Origin: Actinoplanes campanulatus | Lineage (GTDB): Bacteria > Actinomycetota > Actinomycetes > Mycobacteriales > Micromonosporaceae | Assembly: GCF_014647795.1 (NCBI RefSeq) | Contig: NZ_BMPW01000015.1 | Coordinates: 1 to 64,000, forward strand | Length of the DNA: 64,000 bases | Direction of reading: 5' to 3' | In this document: positions 51,746-60,371 of the stretch, in pieces | How the letters are laid out: every line of letters starts with the position of its first letter | How positions within the stretch are numbered: the stretch's first letter is position 1 | Translations under genes and position numbers: made by a program | Notes under the pieces: generated by a model | What the model was told of the DNA's origin: nothing | Seen by the model: only the letters and a program-made list of their open reading frames with translations | Databases searched by the model: none

Positions 51746-54217
51746 ATGATCCGCATCACACAGATCCGTGCCGCCGTCACCGCCGTCGTCATCCTCGTCG
51801 CCGTCCTGGCGGCCGCCGCCGTGGCGGATCCGTCGGGTCTGCTCGCGCCGATCGGCGGCCGAGGGCTTCCGCTGCTGGGTACGGGCGGCGTCTACCGCTG
51901 GGCGCCCCTCGTGATCGGTCTTCCGGTCCTGCTCGCCGGCACCGCACTGCCCACCTTCGTGGTCGCCGGGTACGCGGCGGCGAGGTGGGTGTTCGCCGCC
52001 GCGTGGGTCGCGGTGATCGGCGCCGGCTCCTTGGCGACCGCCGCGAGCGGGTTCGCGTCGGCGCTTCCGATGGTGGGGCCGCATCTGTCGGCCGGCTCGG
52101 CCCTGACGTACGCGCTCAGCACGAGCGGCTTCGTGGCGATCAAGTTTCTGCTGGTCGGCTCGCTGGTCGCGGCCGGCGCGGCGCTCGCCGCCCGGTTCGG
52201 GCCGCGGCCGGCACCTGCCGGGGCCGGGTCCTTCCCGGTCGCTTTCCCCCTCACGGTCATGGTGATGGTGACCGGTCTGGCCGCGATCGGGCCGGCGGCT
52301 CACTGGTGGCACGGCGGACCGGTCGGCTACGCGTTCGACGGGTTCCTGGCCGCACCGGGCGCGGCCAACGGCGTACTCGGCTTCCTCGCCGGCACGGCGC
52401 TGTTCCTGGCGATGTTCGCCGGGGCCGCATGGTCGGCGGGGCGGCGGCTGACGCAGGCCGGGCCGCTGGTGGTGTCGGTGACCGTGGGCCTGGCCTCGGT
52501 GGTGGCAGGCCTCGGCCTCGGGGTGGTCGATGCCGTCCTCGCCGCGATCCCCTCGTCGACGGACCAGTGGTGGGTCGCCACTTCGCTGATCAGCGTCGCG
52601 ACCGGCATCGGTTACGGTGCGATGGCCGGTCTCGTCGGCGCTGCCCTGGTCGCGGTGGGATGGCGGCTGCGATCGCGGGTGCTGCCGGTCGCGGCCACCG
52701 GCGTACTCGTGCTGGCTCTTGTGCCTTTGATCGGAGCGCCGGCTCCCGCGGGGCCGCCGGCGGCCGAGGAGGTCGCGGCGTCCGGCGGCATGGAGTACCT
52801 CCGGGTGCTCCCGGCGCGTGACGGGGACGGGCTCGCCACGATCGGTGACGTCACCGGCCGGCAGGTGATCCTGCGCGGGGTCAACGTGAATCAACTGATC
52901 GACTACCACCTGCGTGATCCGGCCGTTCCGGCGACACAGCCGCTGACCGACGGCGACTTCGAGCAGATGGCGGCGATGGGCTTCAACGTGATCCGTCTCG
53001 GCATGTCGTGGTCGCGGCTGGAGCCCGTGCGCGGCGTCTTCGACGAGTCCTACCTTCAGCAGATCAGGGCCGCGGTGGCCGGGGCGAAGGCCCACGGGAT
53101 CTACACCGTTCTGGACATGCACGAGGACGCGTGGGGCAACGCGATCGCCCGCCCCGCCGAGGAGTGCGGCGGCGGGACGACTCCGGCCCGCGGCTGGGAC
53201 GGCGCACCCGCGTGGGCGACGATCACCGATGGGACGGCGCACTGCGAGTTCCTGGCGCGCGACCTGGCGCCGGCGGTGGCGACGGCGTTCGGGAACTTCT
53301 ACACCGACCGCGACGGCATCCAGAGTGAACTCGTGCGTACGTGGGCGTTCGTCGCGAAGGCCTTCGCGAACGAGCCCGCCGTCGCCGGTTACGACCTGCT
53401 CAATGAGCCGGGGATCGGGGCCAACCCGCCGATCAGCTCGGGGCTCCTGCTCGGCCGGTACTACGACGCCGCGATCACGGCCATCCGCCAGGCCGAGCAG
53501 GCCGCCGGCGGGCACACCCACCTCGCCTTCTTCGAGCCGAGCGTGCTGTGGTCCGGTCTCGGGTTCGACGCGGCCCCGGCGCCCGGGTTCACCGGCGACC
53601 GGCAGTTGGTGTTCGCCCCGCACCCGTACAGCGAGTCGATCAGCATGGACCAGGGCCTGGGTTTGACGATCGCGTCCATCGAGCGGAATCTCGCCACGTC
53701 GGCCCGCGCCGCCCGGGCGTACCGGGCCGCGCTGTGGTTCGGCGAATGGGGCTGGTTCGGCGACCCGGCGGTGGACGGCGCCAAGGTGCGGCGCCTCGCG
53801 GCGGCCCAGGACCGGCTCGGCGCCGGCGGTGCGTTCTGGGTGTGGCGGCAGGGATGCGGTTCGCCCGAGACCGGCGCCGACGCCACGACATCGGGGAACC
53901 TGGTCGCCGTCGACTGCCGTACCGGTGCGTCGGCCCCGCCGCCGGAGGGCTTCGCCCGGCCCCTGTCCCGGGCTTACCCGCGAGCACTGCCGGGCCGGCT
54001 GGACTCGCTCACCTCGGACCCGGACGGTGGGCTGCGGATCACCGCCACCGCCGCCGGCGAGCCCGCGAACTGCCAGGTCGACATCTGGGTGCCCGGCGCC
54101 ACGATGCCCCGCCTGACCACGACGGGGATCGCCGAGCTGTCGTCGGCGCAGGTCACGGGCGGCTGGCGGATCAGCGGCTGTGCCCGCGGCGCCTACACCC
54201 TGGCGGCGGCGCCTTAG
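51746..54217 (+). CDS. Membrane-anchored GH5 glycoside hydrolase
   Basis: An 823-residue protein with two halves. Residues ~1-330 form seven to eight transmembrane helices. Residues ~340-720 are an endoglycoceramidase-like family 5 glycosidase: ILRGVNVNQL, GFNVIRLGMSWSRLEP, YTVLDMHEDAWGN, acid/base Glu in YDLLNEPG and nucleophile Glu in LWFGEWGWFGD. The C-terminal ~100 residues are a small beta domain. Both catalytic glutamates are present. The catalytic part should face outside, tethered at the membrane. Glycosidase fusions of this kind are rare; the substrate is probably a glycolipid or other membrane-near glycan. Confidence 0.87.
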   Translation: MIRITQIRAAVTAVVILVAVLAAAAVADPSGLLAPIGGRGLPLLGTGGVYRWAPLVIGLPVLLAGTALPTFVVAGYAAARWVFAAAWVAVIGAGSLATAASGFASALPMVGPHLSAGSALTYALSTSGFVAIKFLLVGSLVAAGAALAARFGPRPAPAGAGSFPVAFPLTVMVMVTGLAAIGPAAHWWHGGPVGYAFDGFLAAPGAANGVLGFLAGTALFLAMFAGAAWSAGRRLTQAGPLVVSVTVGLASVVAGLGLGVVDAVLAAIPSSTDQWWVATSLISVATGIGYGAMAGLVGAALVAVGWRLRSRVLPVAATGVLVLALVPLIGAPAPAGPPAAEEVAASGGMEYLRVLPARDGDGLATIGDVTGRQVILRGVNVNQLIDYHLRDPAVPATQPLTDGDFEQMAAMGFNVIRLGMSWSRLEPVRGVFDESYLQQIRAAVAGAKAHGIYTVLDMHEDAWGNAIARPAEECGGGTTPARGWDGAPAWATITDGTAHCEFLARDLAPAVATAFGNFYTDRDGIQSELVRTWAFVAKAFANEPAVAGYDLLNEPGIGANPPISSGLLLGRYYDAAITAIRQAEQAAGGHTHLAFFEPSVLWSGLGFDAAPAPGFTGDRQLVFAPHPYSESISMDQGLGLTIASIERNLATSARAARAYRAALWFGEWGWFGDPAVDGAKVRRLAAAQDRLGAGGAFWVWRQGCGSPETGADATTSGNLVAVDCRTGASAPPPEGFARPLSRAYPRALPGRLDSLTSDPDGGLRITATAAGEPANCQVDIWVPGATMPRLTTTGIAELSSAQVTGGWRISGCARGAYTLAAAP

Positions 54218-54219
54218 GG

Positions 54220-54245
54220 CCGCGTACGCAGATCTGCGTACGCGG
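54220..54245. terminator. Terminator after the GH5 gene
   Basis: A perfect 11-bp stem CCGCGTACGCA-GATC-TGCGTACGCGG begins two bases past the GH5 stop. Confidence 0.8.
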
Positions 54246-54298
54246 AAAGCCGCCACGCGACGGACGACCCGATGCGCGTGCCGCCCGAGGATGGTCCG

Positions 54299-54763
54299 GT
54301 GCGGTTGACAACGAAGCAACGGTTGGTCGGCGTCGAGCGGGTCTGCTGGGTCATCGGTCTGGTGCTGATCGGCTCCGGGTTGTTCCACCTCGCAGTGTTC
54401 GCCGTCGACGGTGGCCCGTGACAGGGGCCGGTGTCGTGGCGGAAGCCGATCACGTTCGGGCTGTCGTTCGGGCTGACCCTGCTGACCGTGGTGTGGCTGT
54501 CGGCGTACCTGCCGTTGTCCGGCCGGCGGCGCGGATGGCTGCTGGGGATCTTCGCGGTGGACTGCTGCGCCGAGGTCGCCGGCTTCCTCAAACCGGTGCA
54601 CGCGCTCGGCCTGCACGGTGTCCTGGTGCTGCCCGCCCTGGCCTGGCTGCTGTCCCGGACCGGCTGGGACGAGACCCGGCGTACGCGTACCGTCGCCGTG
54701 GCCGTGGCCGTGGCCGTCTACGGCGCCTCCGTCGCGGCAGCCGCGGCGTACTCGCTGGTTTGA
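54299..54763 (+). pseudogene. Small membrane protein with in-frame TGA
   Basis: A GTG-started frame encodes RLTTKQRLVGVERVCWVIGLVLIG and a first membrane helix, reaches TGA at 54419-54421, then continues in the same frame with QGPVSWRKPITFGLSFGLTL and three more hydrophobic segments to 54763. Related actinobacterial proteins read GGPW-x-GPVSWRKP here, so the TGA probably replaces a tryptophan TGG by one base change. The product is a conserved membrane protein of unknown function. A nonsense mutation is likelier than readthrough or reinitiation at the GTG at 54431. Confidence 0.65.
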
Positions 54764-54775
54764 GAGGATGGTGCG

Positions 54776-55231
54776 GTGCGGGCTGACCTGGCGCTGGCCG
54801 TTCTGCTCGCGGTGACGGCTGTCGTGGGCAGCAGGGGCGCCGCCGAGGTGAGCCACCCCGCCGTGCCGCTGGATCCGGCCGGTTACGCCCTGGTGGTCGT
54901 GGCGGCCCTGGCGTGTGCGGTGCGGCGCCGGAAACCGCTGGTGACCCTGGTGGTGGCGGCGCTGTGCACGGCCGGCTACCTCGCCGCGGGTCACCCGTAC
55001 GGCCCGATCCTGGTCCTGATGATGTTCGCGGTCCTGCCCACGCTGACCGCCCGGGAACGCGAGATCATGGTGCTCGCCGCCGAGGGGCTGGCGAACGACG
55101 AGATCGCCGGGCGGCTGGCGATCAGCACGGCCACCGCCCGGACCCACGTCAGCCGGGCGATGATCAAGCTCGGCGCCCGGGACCGTGCCCAGTTGGTGGT
55201 CTTCGCGTACCAGTCAGGTCTGCTCGGTTAG
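54776..55231 (+). CDS. Chimera of sensor kinase membrane domain and LuxR DNA-binding domain
   Basis: A 151-residue protein in two unlike parts. Residues ~1-86 are three hydrophobic segments matching the N-terminal membrane region of NarL-type sensor kinases (LALAVLLAVTAVVG, AGYALVVVAALACAVRRRKPL, YGPILVLMMFAV). Residues ~88-151 are a complete LuxR/GerE helix-turn-helix (LTAREREIMVLAAEGLANDE, STATARTHVSRAMIKLGARD, AQLVVFAYQSGLL), the C-terminus of the matching response regulator. Dimerisation, HATPase and receiver domains are missing. An in-frame deletion of about 1.5-2 kb in a kinase-regulator operon would produce this. It could be a membrane-tethered DNA-binding protein or a relic. Confidence 0.75.
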   Translation: MRADLALAVLLAVTAVVGSRGAAEVSHPAVPLDPAGYALVVVAALACAVRRRKPLVTLVVAALCTAGYLAAGHPYGPILVLMMFAVLPTLTAREREIMVLAAEGLANDEIAGRLAISTATARTHVSRAMIKLGARDRAQLVVFAYQSGLLG

Positions 55232-55268
55232 CTCTGGAAAAGAGTGGCCTCTTGCTCTACAAATAGGC

Positions 55269-58229
55269 ATGCGCCGCCTCATGATCATCTTCATGCTGCT
55301 CTCCCTCGGCGCCGGCATGGCGTTCGGGCTGAGCGGTGCCCTGCGGCTGTCGTGGACGCCGGCCACGGTGATGGCCGAGCCGTCCGGCACGGCGCCGCAG
55401 CGGACCGCCGTCGCGTCCCCGATCGGGTCGGTGACGATGGACCGCCACACGCACCGGCTGGACGTCGCGGCCCGGGCGGTCACCGACGCCGTCGAGGGGC
55501 AGAACGCCGGCGGCGTGCTGAAGGTGATCGTGGGCGAGGGTGGCGCCGGCAAGGACTACCGGCTCGACCGGACCGCCACCGGTCTCACGCTGACCGCGGC
55601 GAGTGAGGCGGGCGCCGCCGCCGGCCTGTACTCGGTGGCCGATCAGATCCGGTCCGGTGTGCCGGTCGCCACCGGCCCGGTGACGCCGAAGCTGGGGCTG
55701 CGCCTGACCGACGTGGGCTCGGTCGGCCGCGAACCCGACGCGGCGCGCTGGAGCAAAGGCACCGACTACTCGCTCAACTCCGACATCGTCACCGGCACGC
55801 TGCTGCCGCGGGCGCCGTGGGTCGACCGGGCCGAGGTGGAGAAGGTCGCCGTCCAGTTCCGGCAGTTCGTCGACCACTCGGCCGCGCAGGGCTACAACGG
55901 CGTCGTCGTGCCAGGCTTCCTGGAGTACGTGACCTTCGCGAACGTCGGCGACGGCCATGCCGTCTACCCGGCCGGGGACCCGCACATCGCCCGCGCGCAG
56001 GCGATGGTCACCGCGTTCGAGCCGGTCTTCCGGTACGCGTCGGACATGGGCATGCGGGTCTACTTCATGACCGACATGCTGGCGCTGTCCGGGCCGCTCG
56101 AGGCGTACCTGGCGAAGCAGACCGACCAGTGGGCGGTCTACCAGGCCGGCCTGCGTGAGCTGTTCGCGAGCATGCCGTTCGCGTCCGGCCTGATGATCCG
56201 CATCGGCGAGGGCGGCTCCGCCTATGCCGCGCCGGGCTGGGACTACTTCTCCCGCATCGCGGTCACCACGCCCGAGAAGGTGCGGGCGATGCTGAAGGCC
56301 TTCCTCGCGGTGGCCGCCGAGAGCGACCGGGACATCATCTTCCGGACCTGGACGGTCGGCGTCGGCGCGGTCGGAGATCTGCACACCAACCCTGATTCGT
56401 ACGAGGAGGTGCTCGGCGATCTCGCCGACCCCCGCCTGATCGTCTCGACGAAGTTCACGCTCGGCGACTTCTACAGTCACCTGCCGCTCAACACCACGCT
56501 GGCGGTGGGCGACCAGCGGCGCATCGTCGAGTTCCAGGGCCGGCGTGAGTTCGAGGGTTTCGGCTCGCTGCCCAACGACCTGACGGCCCTGCACGCCTCC
56601 GCACTGAGGCAGTTGCTGGCCGGCAACCCGCACATCGAGGGCGTCTGGCTGTGGACGCAGGAGGGTGGCCCGCTGCGCGCCGGGCCCATGACGCTGTACC
56701 TGCGCACCGGGTTCTGGCAGCTCTACGACCTGAACGTGTACGCGATGGGCCGGCTGGCCAGGCAACCGGACACCGACCCGGGCGAGATCACCGCCGACTG
56801 GGTGCGCCGGACGTTCTCCACCGACCCGGCGACGGTGGCCGCGATCTCCCGGATGTTCGCGAGCTCGCGTGCGGCAGTGACGAAGGGGCTCTATCTGACC
56901 CCGTACGCGGACAACTCGGTGAAGGCCCTCGGCCTCGAACCGCCGCCGATGATGTGGATCTTCGAGTGGGACATCGCCACCGGCGACTCCGCCGTGCTGA
57001 GCAGCATCTACGCGACCGGCCGCGACCACGTCGACGAGACGATCGCCGAGGGCGAGCGGGCCGTCGCGATCGCCGCCGAACAGTATGCGGGCGTGGCCGC
57101 CACCGACCCGGCGACGTGGCGTGACCCGGACCTGCGGGAGCAACTGCTGGACTCGCTCGCGTACCAGAAGGACCTGTACGGCACGCTCGGCGCGTACCGC
57201 ACGATGTTCCTGCGGCGGGCGCAGTGGCTGGACACCGGCTCCGCGACGGCACGTGCGCAGTGGAAGGCCGCGGAGATCGCTTACCGGGAGGCCCGCGACG
57301 TCTACGTGCGCGAGTACGACGGCGACGTCGACCTGCCCGCCTACAACTTCACCGCGGCCGACCTCGGCAGCGAGCGGTCCGACCGGGATCCGGCGATGGC
57401 GATCCTGGCGCGCGTCCTGCTCGGCCTGCTGCTCGTCTCGATCCTGGTGCCGTGGCGGCCGGTCCGGTCCCTCTGGCGGGCGGCGATCATGCCGTGGAAG
57501 GCGCCATCGGCCCCGGACCGGACGGGACGGTGGATCGCGATCCTGTTCCCGGCGGCCGCGCTGCTGCTCAGCCGCGAGATCTACACCTGGTTCGCGGCCC
57601 CGGCCCACCTGCTGGTGACGCTCGGTTCCTGGGTCCTGTTCGCGCTGGTTGCCCGGCTGCTGGTGCGCGGCCGTGACCCGTACGCGCTGTGGACGGTGAT
57701 CGGCGGTGTGGCGCTGCTCCGCACGGTTCTGCTGCTGGCCGTGCTGGCGGTCCGCGGCCCGGGCCTGTACTGGTTCCAGTTCTGGACCGATCCGGTCGCG
57801 CGGACGGCGTACGTCACCGTCGCTTTCGCATCTTTCGCCTGGCTGTTCGTGGCCGTCGGCTCGGTGCTGCGCAGCCGCTACGGCTGGTCGCGCCGCCGGG
57901 TCACCGGCGGCGTCATGCTCGCGGCGGGCGTTCCGGTGCTCGCGGTCGGCGCGCTGATCCGGTCGGTCGGCTTGGAACGCGCGCTCAGCGCCTGGAACGA
58001 CCAGATGGCGCTGCTGCCGTGGGGCCTGCACCGGATCCTGGGCATCGTGACGTTCCTCGACATCCCGCCCGCGCTGCCGACCTGGATCATCGTGACCGGC
58101 GCCGCCCTGTCGATCATCGGCGGCCTGACCGTCGCGGTCGGCGGTGGCACGGCGCAACCCGACCCGCGTACGCCCACCCCGCCGGTCGCGCCCGAACTCG
58201 ACAGCGCGACTTCGTCATCGCCGAGTTGA
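55269..58229 (+). CDS. GH67-like (alpha-glucuronidase family) membrane protein
   Basis: A 986-residue protein. A signal or anchor helix (LMIIFMLLSLGAGMAFGLSG) is followed by a GH67 N-terminal-like domain (LDVAARAVTDAVEGQNAGG, GAAAGLYSVADQIRSG) and a TIM-barrel region to ~700 with AAQGYNGVVVPGFLEY, MIRIGEGGSAY, GVWLWTQEGG and FEWDIATGDS. The last ~270 residues hold about seven transmembrane helices and a Pro-rich cytoplasmic tail. The barrel resembles family 67 alpha-glucuronidases, but the catalytic acids were not assigned with certainty. It may act on an extracellular glycan at the membrane. The ATG at 55269 follows the chimera by 37 bases. Confidence 0.65.
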   Translation: MRRLMIIFMLLSLGAGMAFGLSGALRLSWTPATVMAEPSGTAPQRTAVASPIGSVTMDRHTHRLDVAARAVTDAVEGQNAGGVLKVIVGEGGAGKDYRLDRTATGLTLTAASEAGAAAGLYSVADQIRSGVPVATGPVTPKLGLRLTDVGSVGREPDAARWSKGTDYSLNSDIVTGTLLPRAPWVDRAEVEKVAVQFRQFVDHSAAQGYNGVVVPGFLEYVTFANVGDGHAVYPAGDPHIARAQAMVTAFEPVFRYASDMGMRVYFMTDMLALSGPLEAYLAKQTDQWAVYQAGLRELFASMPFASGLMIRIGEGGSAYAAPGWDYFSRIAVTTPEKVRAMLKAFLAVAAESDRDIIFRTWTVGVGAVGDLHTNPDSYEEVLGDLADPRLIVSTKFTLGDFYSHLPLNTTLAVGDQRRIVEFQGRREFEGFGSLPNDLTALHASALRQLLAGNPHIEGVWLWTQEGGPLRAGPMTLYLRTGFWQLYDLNVYAMGRLARQPDTDPGEITADWVRRTFSTDPATVAAISRMFASSRAAVTKGLYLTPYADNSVKALGLEPPPMMWIFEWDIATGDSAVLSSIYATGRDHVDETIAEGERAVAIAAEQYAGVAATDPATWRDPDLREQLLDSLAYQKDLYGTLGAYRTMFLRRAQWLDTGSATARAQWKAAEIAYREARDVYVREYDGDVDLPAYNFTAADLGSERSDRDPAMAILARVLLGLLLVSILVPWRPVRSLWRAAIMPWKAPSAPDRTGRWIAILFPAAALLLSREIYTWFAAPAHLLVTLGSWVLFALVARLLVRGRDPYALWTVIGGVALLRTVLLLAVLAVRGPGLYWFQFWTDPVARTAYVTVAFASFAWLFVAVGSVLRSRYGWSRRRVTGGVMLAAGVPVLAVGALIRSVGLERALSAWNDQMALLPWGLHRILGIVTFLDIPPALPTWIIVTGAALSIIGGLTVAVGGGTAQPDPRTPTPPVAPELDSATSSSPS

Positions 58230-58428
58230 CGTCCGGCCCCGCCGTAGCCGGAATACGGTTTCCTGCACGTGTCGCGGTGGCGGCGTGCGAGTTTCCGGCA
58301 CGAATTTCGGCATGACACATCTCTCATTCGCTTGATTGGATGAATGCCTGGCGAAAGCATTGCTCACAGTCAATTCGCGGGACCTCAGCGCGGCCATCCG
58401 GGGTGGCCGCCCATCCGAAGGTGTTCTG

Positions 58429-59478
58429 GTGATTCACACCCGTTTCGAATCGGTCGGCGCCTACCTTCCGACGGCCGTCGTCACCACCCGGGACCTCGTC
58501 GCACAGATGAGCTACCAGCCACCGTTCGACCTCCAGAGCATCACCGGAATCGCGGAACGACGGGTTCACGACAAGCGCCCGGAGACCTTCGAGGACTCGT
58601 TCGTGCTGGCCCGGCGAGCGGCCGAGGACTGCCTGTCCCGCTCGCGGTACGCCGCCGCCGACCTCGATGTGATCATTTCCACGTCGATCACCCGGTTCAA
58701 GGACGGTGACGACTTTCATTTCGAGCCGTCGTTCGCCCACCAGCTCGCCCGGGCGCTCGGCGCCCGGCGGGCGATTCACTTCGACGTCTCCAATGCATGC
58801 GCCGGAATGATGACCGGCGTCGCGATCCTGGACCGGATGATCAAAGCAGGAAACATTCGTAACGGAATCGTCGTCAGCGGTGAACGGATCACCGCGATAG
58901 CGGAAACCGCGGTCAAGGAGATCGGCGAGGTGTACGACCCGCAGTTCGGCTCGCTGACCGTCGGCGACTCCGGGGCGGCGGTCATCGTCGACGAATCCAC
59001 GTCTGAGGCCGACCGGATCCATTATGTCGAGCTGATGACCTGCTCGGAGTACTCGCACCTGTGCATCGGCAAACCGAGCGACCGCAACCAGGGCATCGCC
59101 CTTTACACCGACAACCATCAGATGCACAAGGAAGAACGCTCCCGGCTGTGGACCCGGTTCCAGAGTGACTTCCTGGCCAAACGCGGGTCGAGCTTCGCCG
59201 CCGAAGACTACGACTACGTCATCCACCACCAGGTCGGCAGCAAGTTCATCCGCAACTTCAACGGCCACGGCGAGGCCGCATTCGGTACGCCGATGCCCGA
59301 GTCGCTGTCCGTGGTCGAGAAGTACGGCAACACCTCCACCACCTCGCACTTCCTGGTCCTGCACGACCATCTGCGCAAAGCCGGGGCCCGGGCCGGGGCG
59401 AAATACCTCTTCGTGCCGGCCGCCTCGGGTGTGGTCACCGGTTGCGTCTCCGCCACCATCAGCTCGCTGGAGGTCTGA
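58429..59478 (+). CDS. OleA-like beta-ketoacyl (thiolase) condensing enzyme
   Basis: A 349-residue KAS III/OleA-type thiolase that would join two fatty acyl thioesters head to head. The triad is complete: Cys in VSNACAGMMTG (~122), His in VIHHQVGSKF (~265) and Asn in KYGNTSTTSH (~300). The N-terminal FESVGAYLPTAVVTTRDLV is typical. The GTG at 58429 has GAAGG upstream and starts where similarity begins. The next four genes continue the olefin/beta-lactone pathway with 1-4-base overlaps or a 2-base gap. In lipstatin and nocardiolactone biosynthesis the corresponding subunit (LstA, NltA) works as a heterodimer with a second OleA homologue, as found here. Confidence 0.85.
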   Translation: MIHTRFESVGAYLPTAVVTTRDLVAQMSYQPPFDLQSITGIAERRVHDKRPETFEDSFVLARRAAEDCLSRSRYAAADLDVIISTSITRFKDGDDFHFEPSFAHQLARALGARRAIHFDVSNACAGMMTGVAILDRMIKAGNIRNGIVVSGERITAIAETAVKEIGEVYDPQFGSLTVGDSGAAVIVDESTSEADRIHYVELMTCSEYSHLCIGKPSDRNQGIALYTDNHQMHKEERSRLWTRFQSDFLAKRGSSFAAEDYDYVIHHQVGSKFIRNFNGHGEAAFGTPMPESLSVVEKYGNTSTTSHFLVLHDHLRKAGARAGAKYLFVPAASGVVTGCVSATISSLEV

Positions 59479-59480
59479 GC

Positions 59481-60371
59481 ATGCCCACCGCCATCGTGTC
59501 CACGGCCGTGAGCACCGACCCGCACCTCGGCGGCTCCGTCGCGCACGCCTCGGCCGCCGCCACGGCCTGCCTCGAACGAGCCGGCATCGGCCCCGACCAG
59601 GTGGACCTCCTGATCAACGTCGGTGTCTACCGCGACGAGAACATGGCCGAACCGGCGATGTCGGCGCTGATCCAGAAGAACGTCGGCACCAACCTGGACT
59701 ACCTGCGCTCGGGCCGCGCGGCCCTGTCCTTCGACCTGATGAACGGCGCCTGCGGGGTACTCAACGCGGTGCAGGTGGCCGGTGCGTTCCTGGACACCGG
59801 CGACGCCGAGTTCGTCCTGGTCGTCTCCGGCGACGCACACCCGTCCGGCCGGCCGGACCCCGGCTTCGGGTATGCCTCGGTCGGCGCGGCGATACTGCTG
59901 TCGCGCACGACCGATGCCGGCGCCGGGTTCGGCCGGGTCGGCACCGCGGCCGATGACGGCGACACACCGGGCGTCGTCGGCTACATCGACCTCGACGCGG
60001 TCGGGACGCTGGGACGCGAACGGATCACGGTGGAACGCGACGCCGACTACACCGACCGGCTGGTCGAGTTCGCGGCGGCTGAGGCGGCCCGGTACGCCGC
60101 CGCGGAAGGCATCGACCTGTCGGAGGTCCTGCTGGTCGCGTCGCAACCGACGCCCACGTTCGCGGCCGAGCTGGCCGGACGCCTGGGGATCGCGCCGCCG
60201 GCCGTGGTCACCGTGCGGGGCGTCGACGCGGACCCGCACTCCTCCGCGCTGACCTTCGCGTACCACCAGGCGGTCAGCACCGGCCAGGCAGCCGCGTACC
60301 CACAAGCACTGTTCGTGGCGGCCGGCGCCGGTCTGTCGGTGGCCTGCTCGGTCTACCGCGGCGTCCGCTGA
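59481..60371 (+). CDS. Second OleA-like subunit with altered active site
   Basis: A 296-residue thiolase-fold protein, shorter than its upstream partner. The Cys position is kept (LMNGACGVLNA, ~89), but at the His position the sequence reads VASQPTPTF and at the Asn position DPHSSALTF, so the triad is incomplete. A glutamate-containing YRDENMAEPAM loop near residue 60 could be the base supplied to the partner, as reported for the LstB type of subunit. It lies 2 bases after the first thiolase gene. The expected role is the non-canonical half of an OleA heterodimer, selecting one acyl chain. Confidence 0.78.
   Translation: MPTAIVSTAVSTDPHLGGSVAHASAAATACLERAGIGPDQVDLLINVGVYRDENMAEPAMSALIQKNVGTNLDYLRSGRAALSFDLMNGACGVLNAVQVAGAFLDTGDAEFVLVVSGDAHPSGRPDPGFGYASVGAAILLSRTTDAGAGFGRVGTAADDGDTPGVVGYIDLDAVGTLGRERITVERDADYTDRLVEFAAAEAARYAAAEGIDLSEVLLVASQPTPTFAAELAGRLGIAPPAVVTVRGVDADPHSSALTFAYHQAVSTGQAAAYPQALFVAAGAGLSVACSVYRGVR

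Noticed and set aside
51479-55147. A 1222-codon open frame on the minus strand
   Set aside because: It is antisense to the GH5, membrane protein and chimera genes; the translation is Arg/Gly/His-rich low complexity without domains, a usual result of very high GC.
55257-58157. A 966-codon minus-strand frame
   Set aside because: Antisense to the GH67-like gene, no domains, Arg/Gln/His-rich composition.
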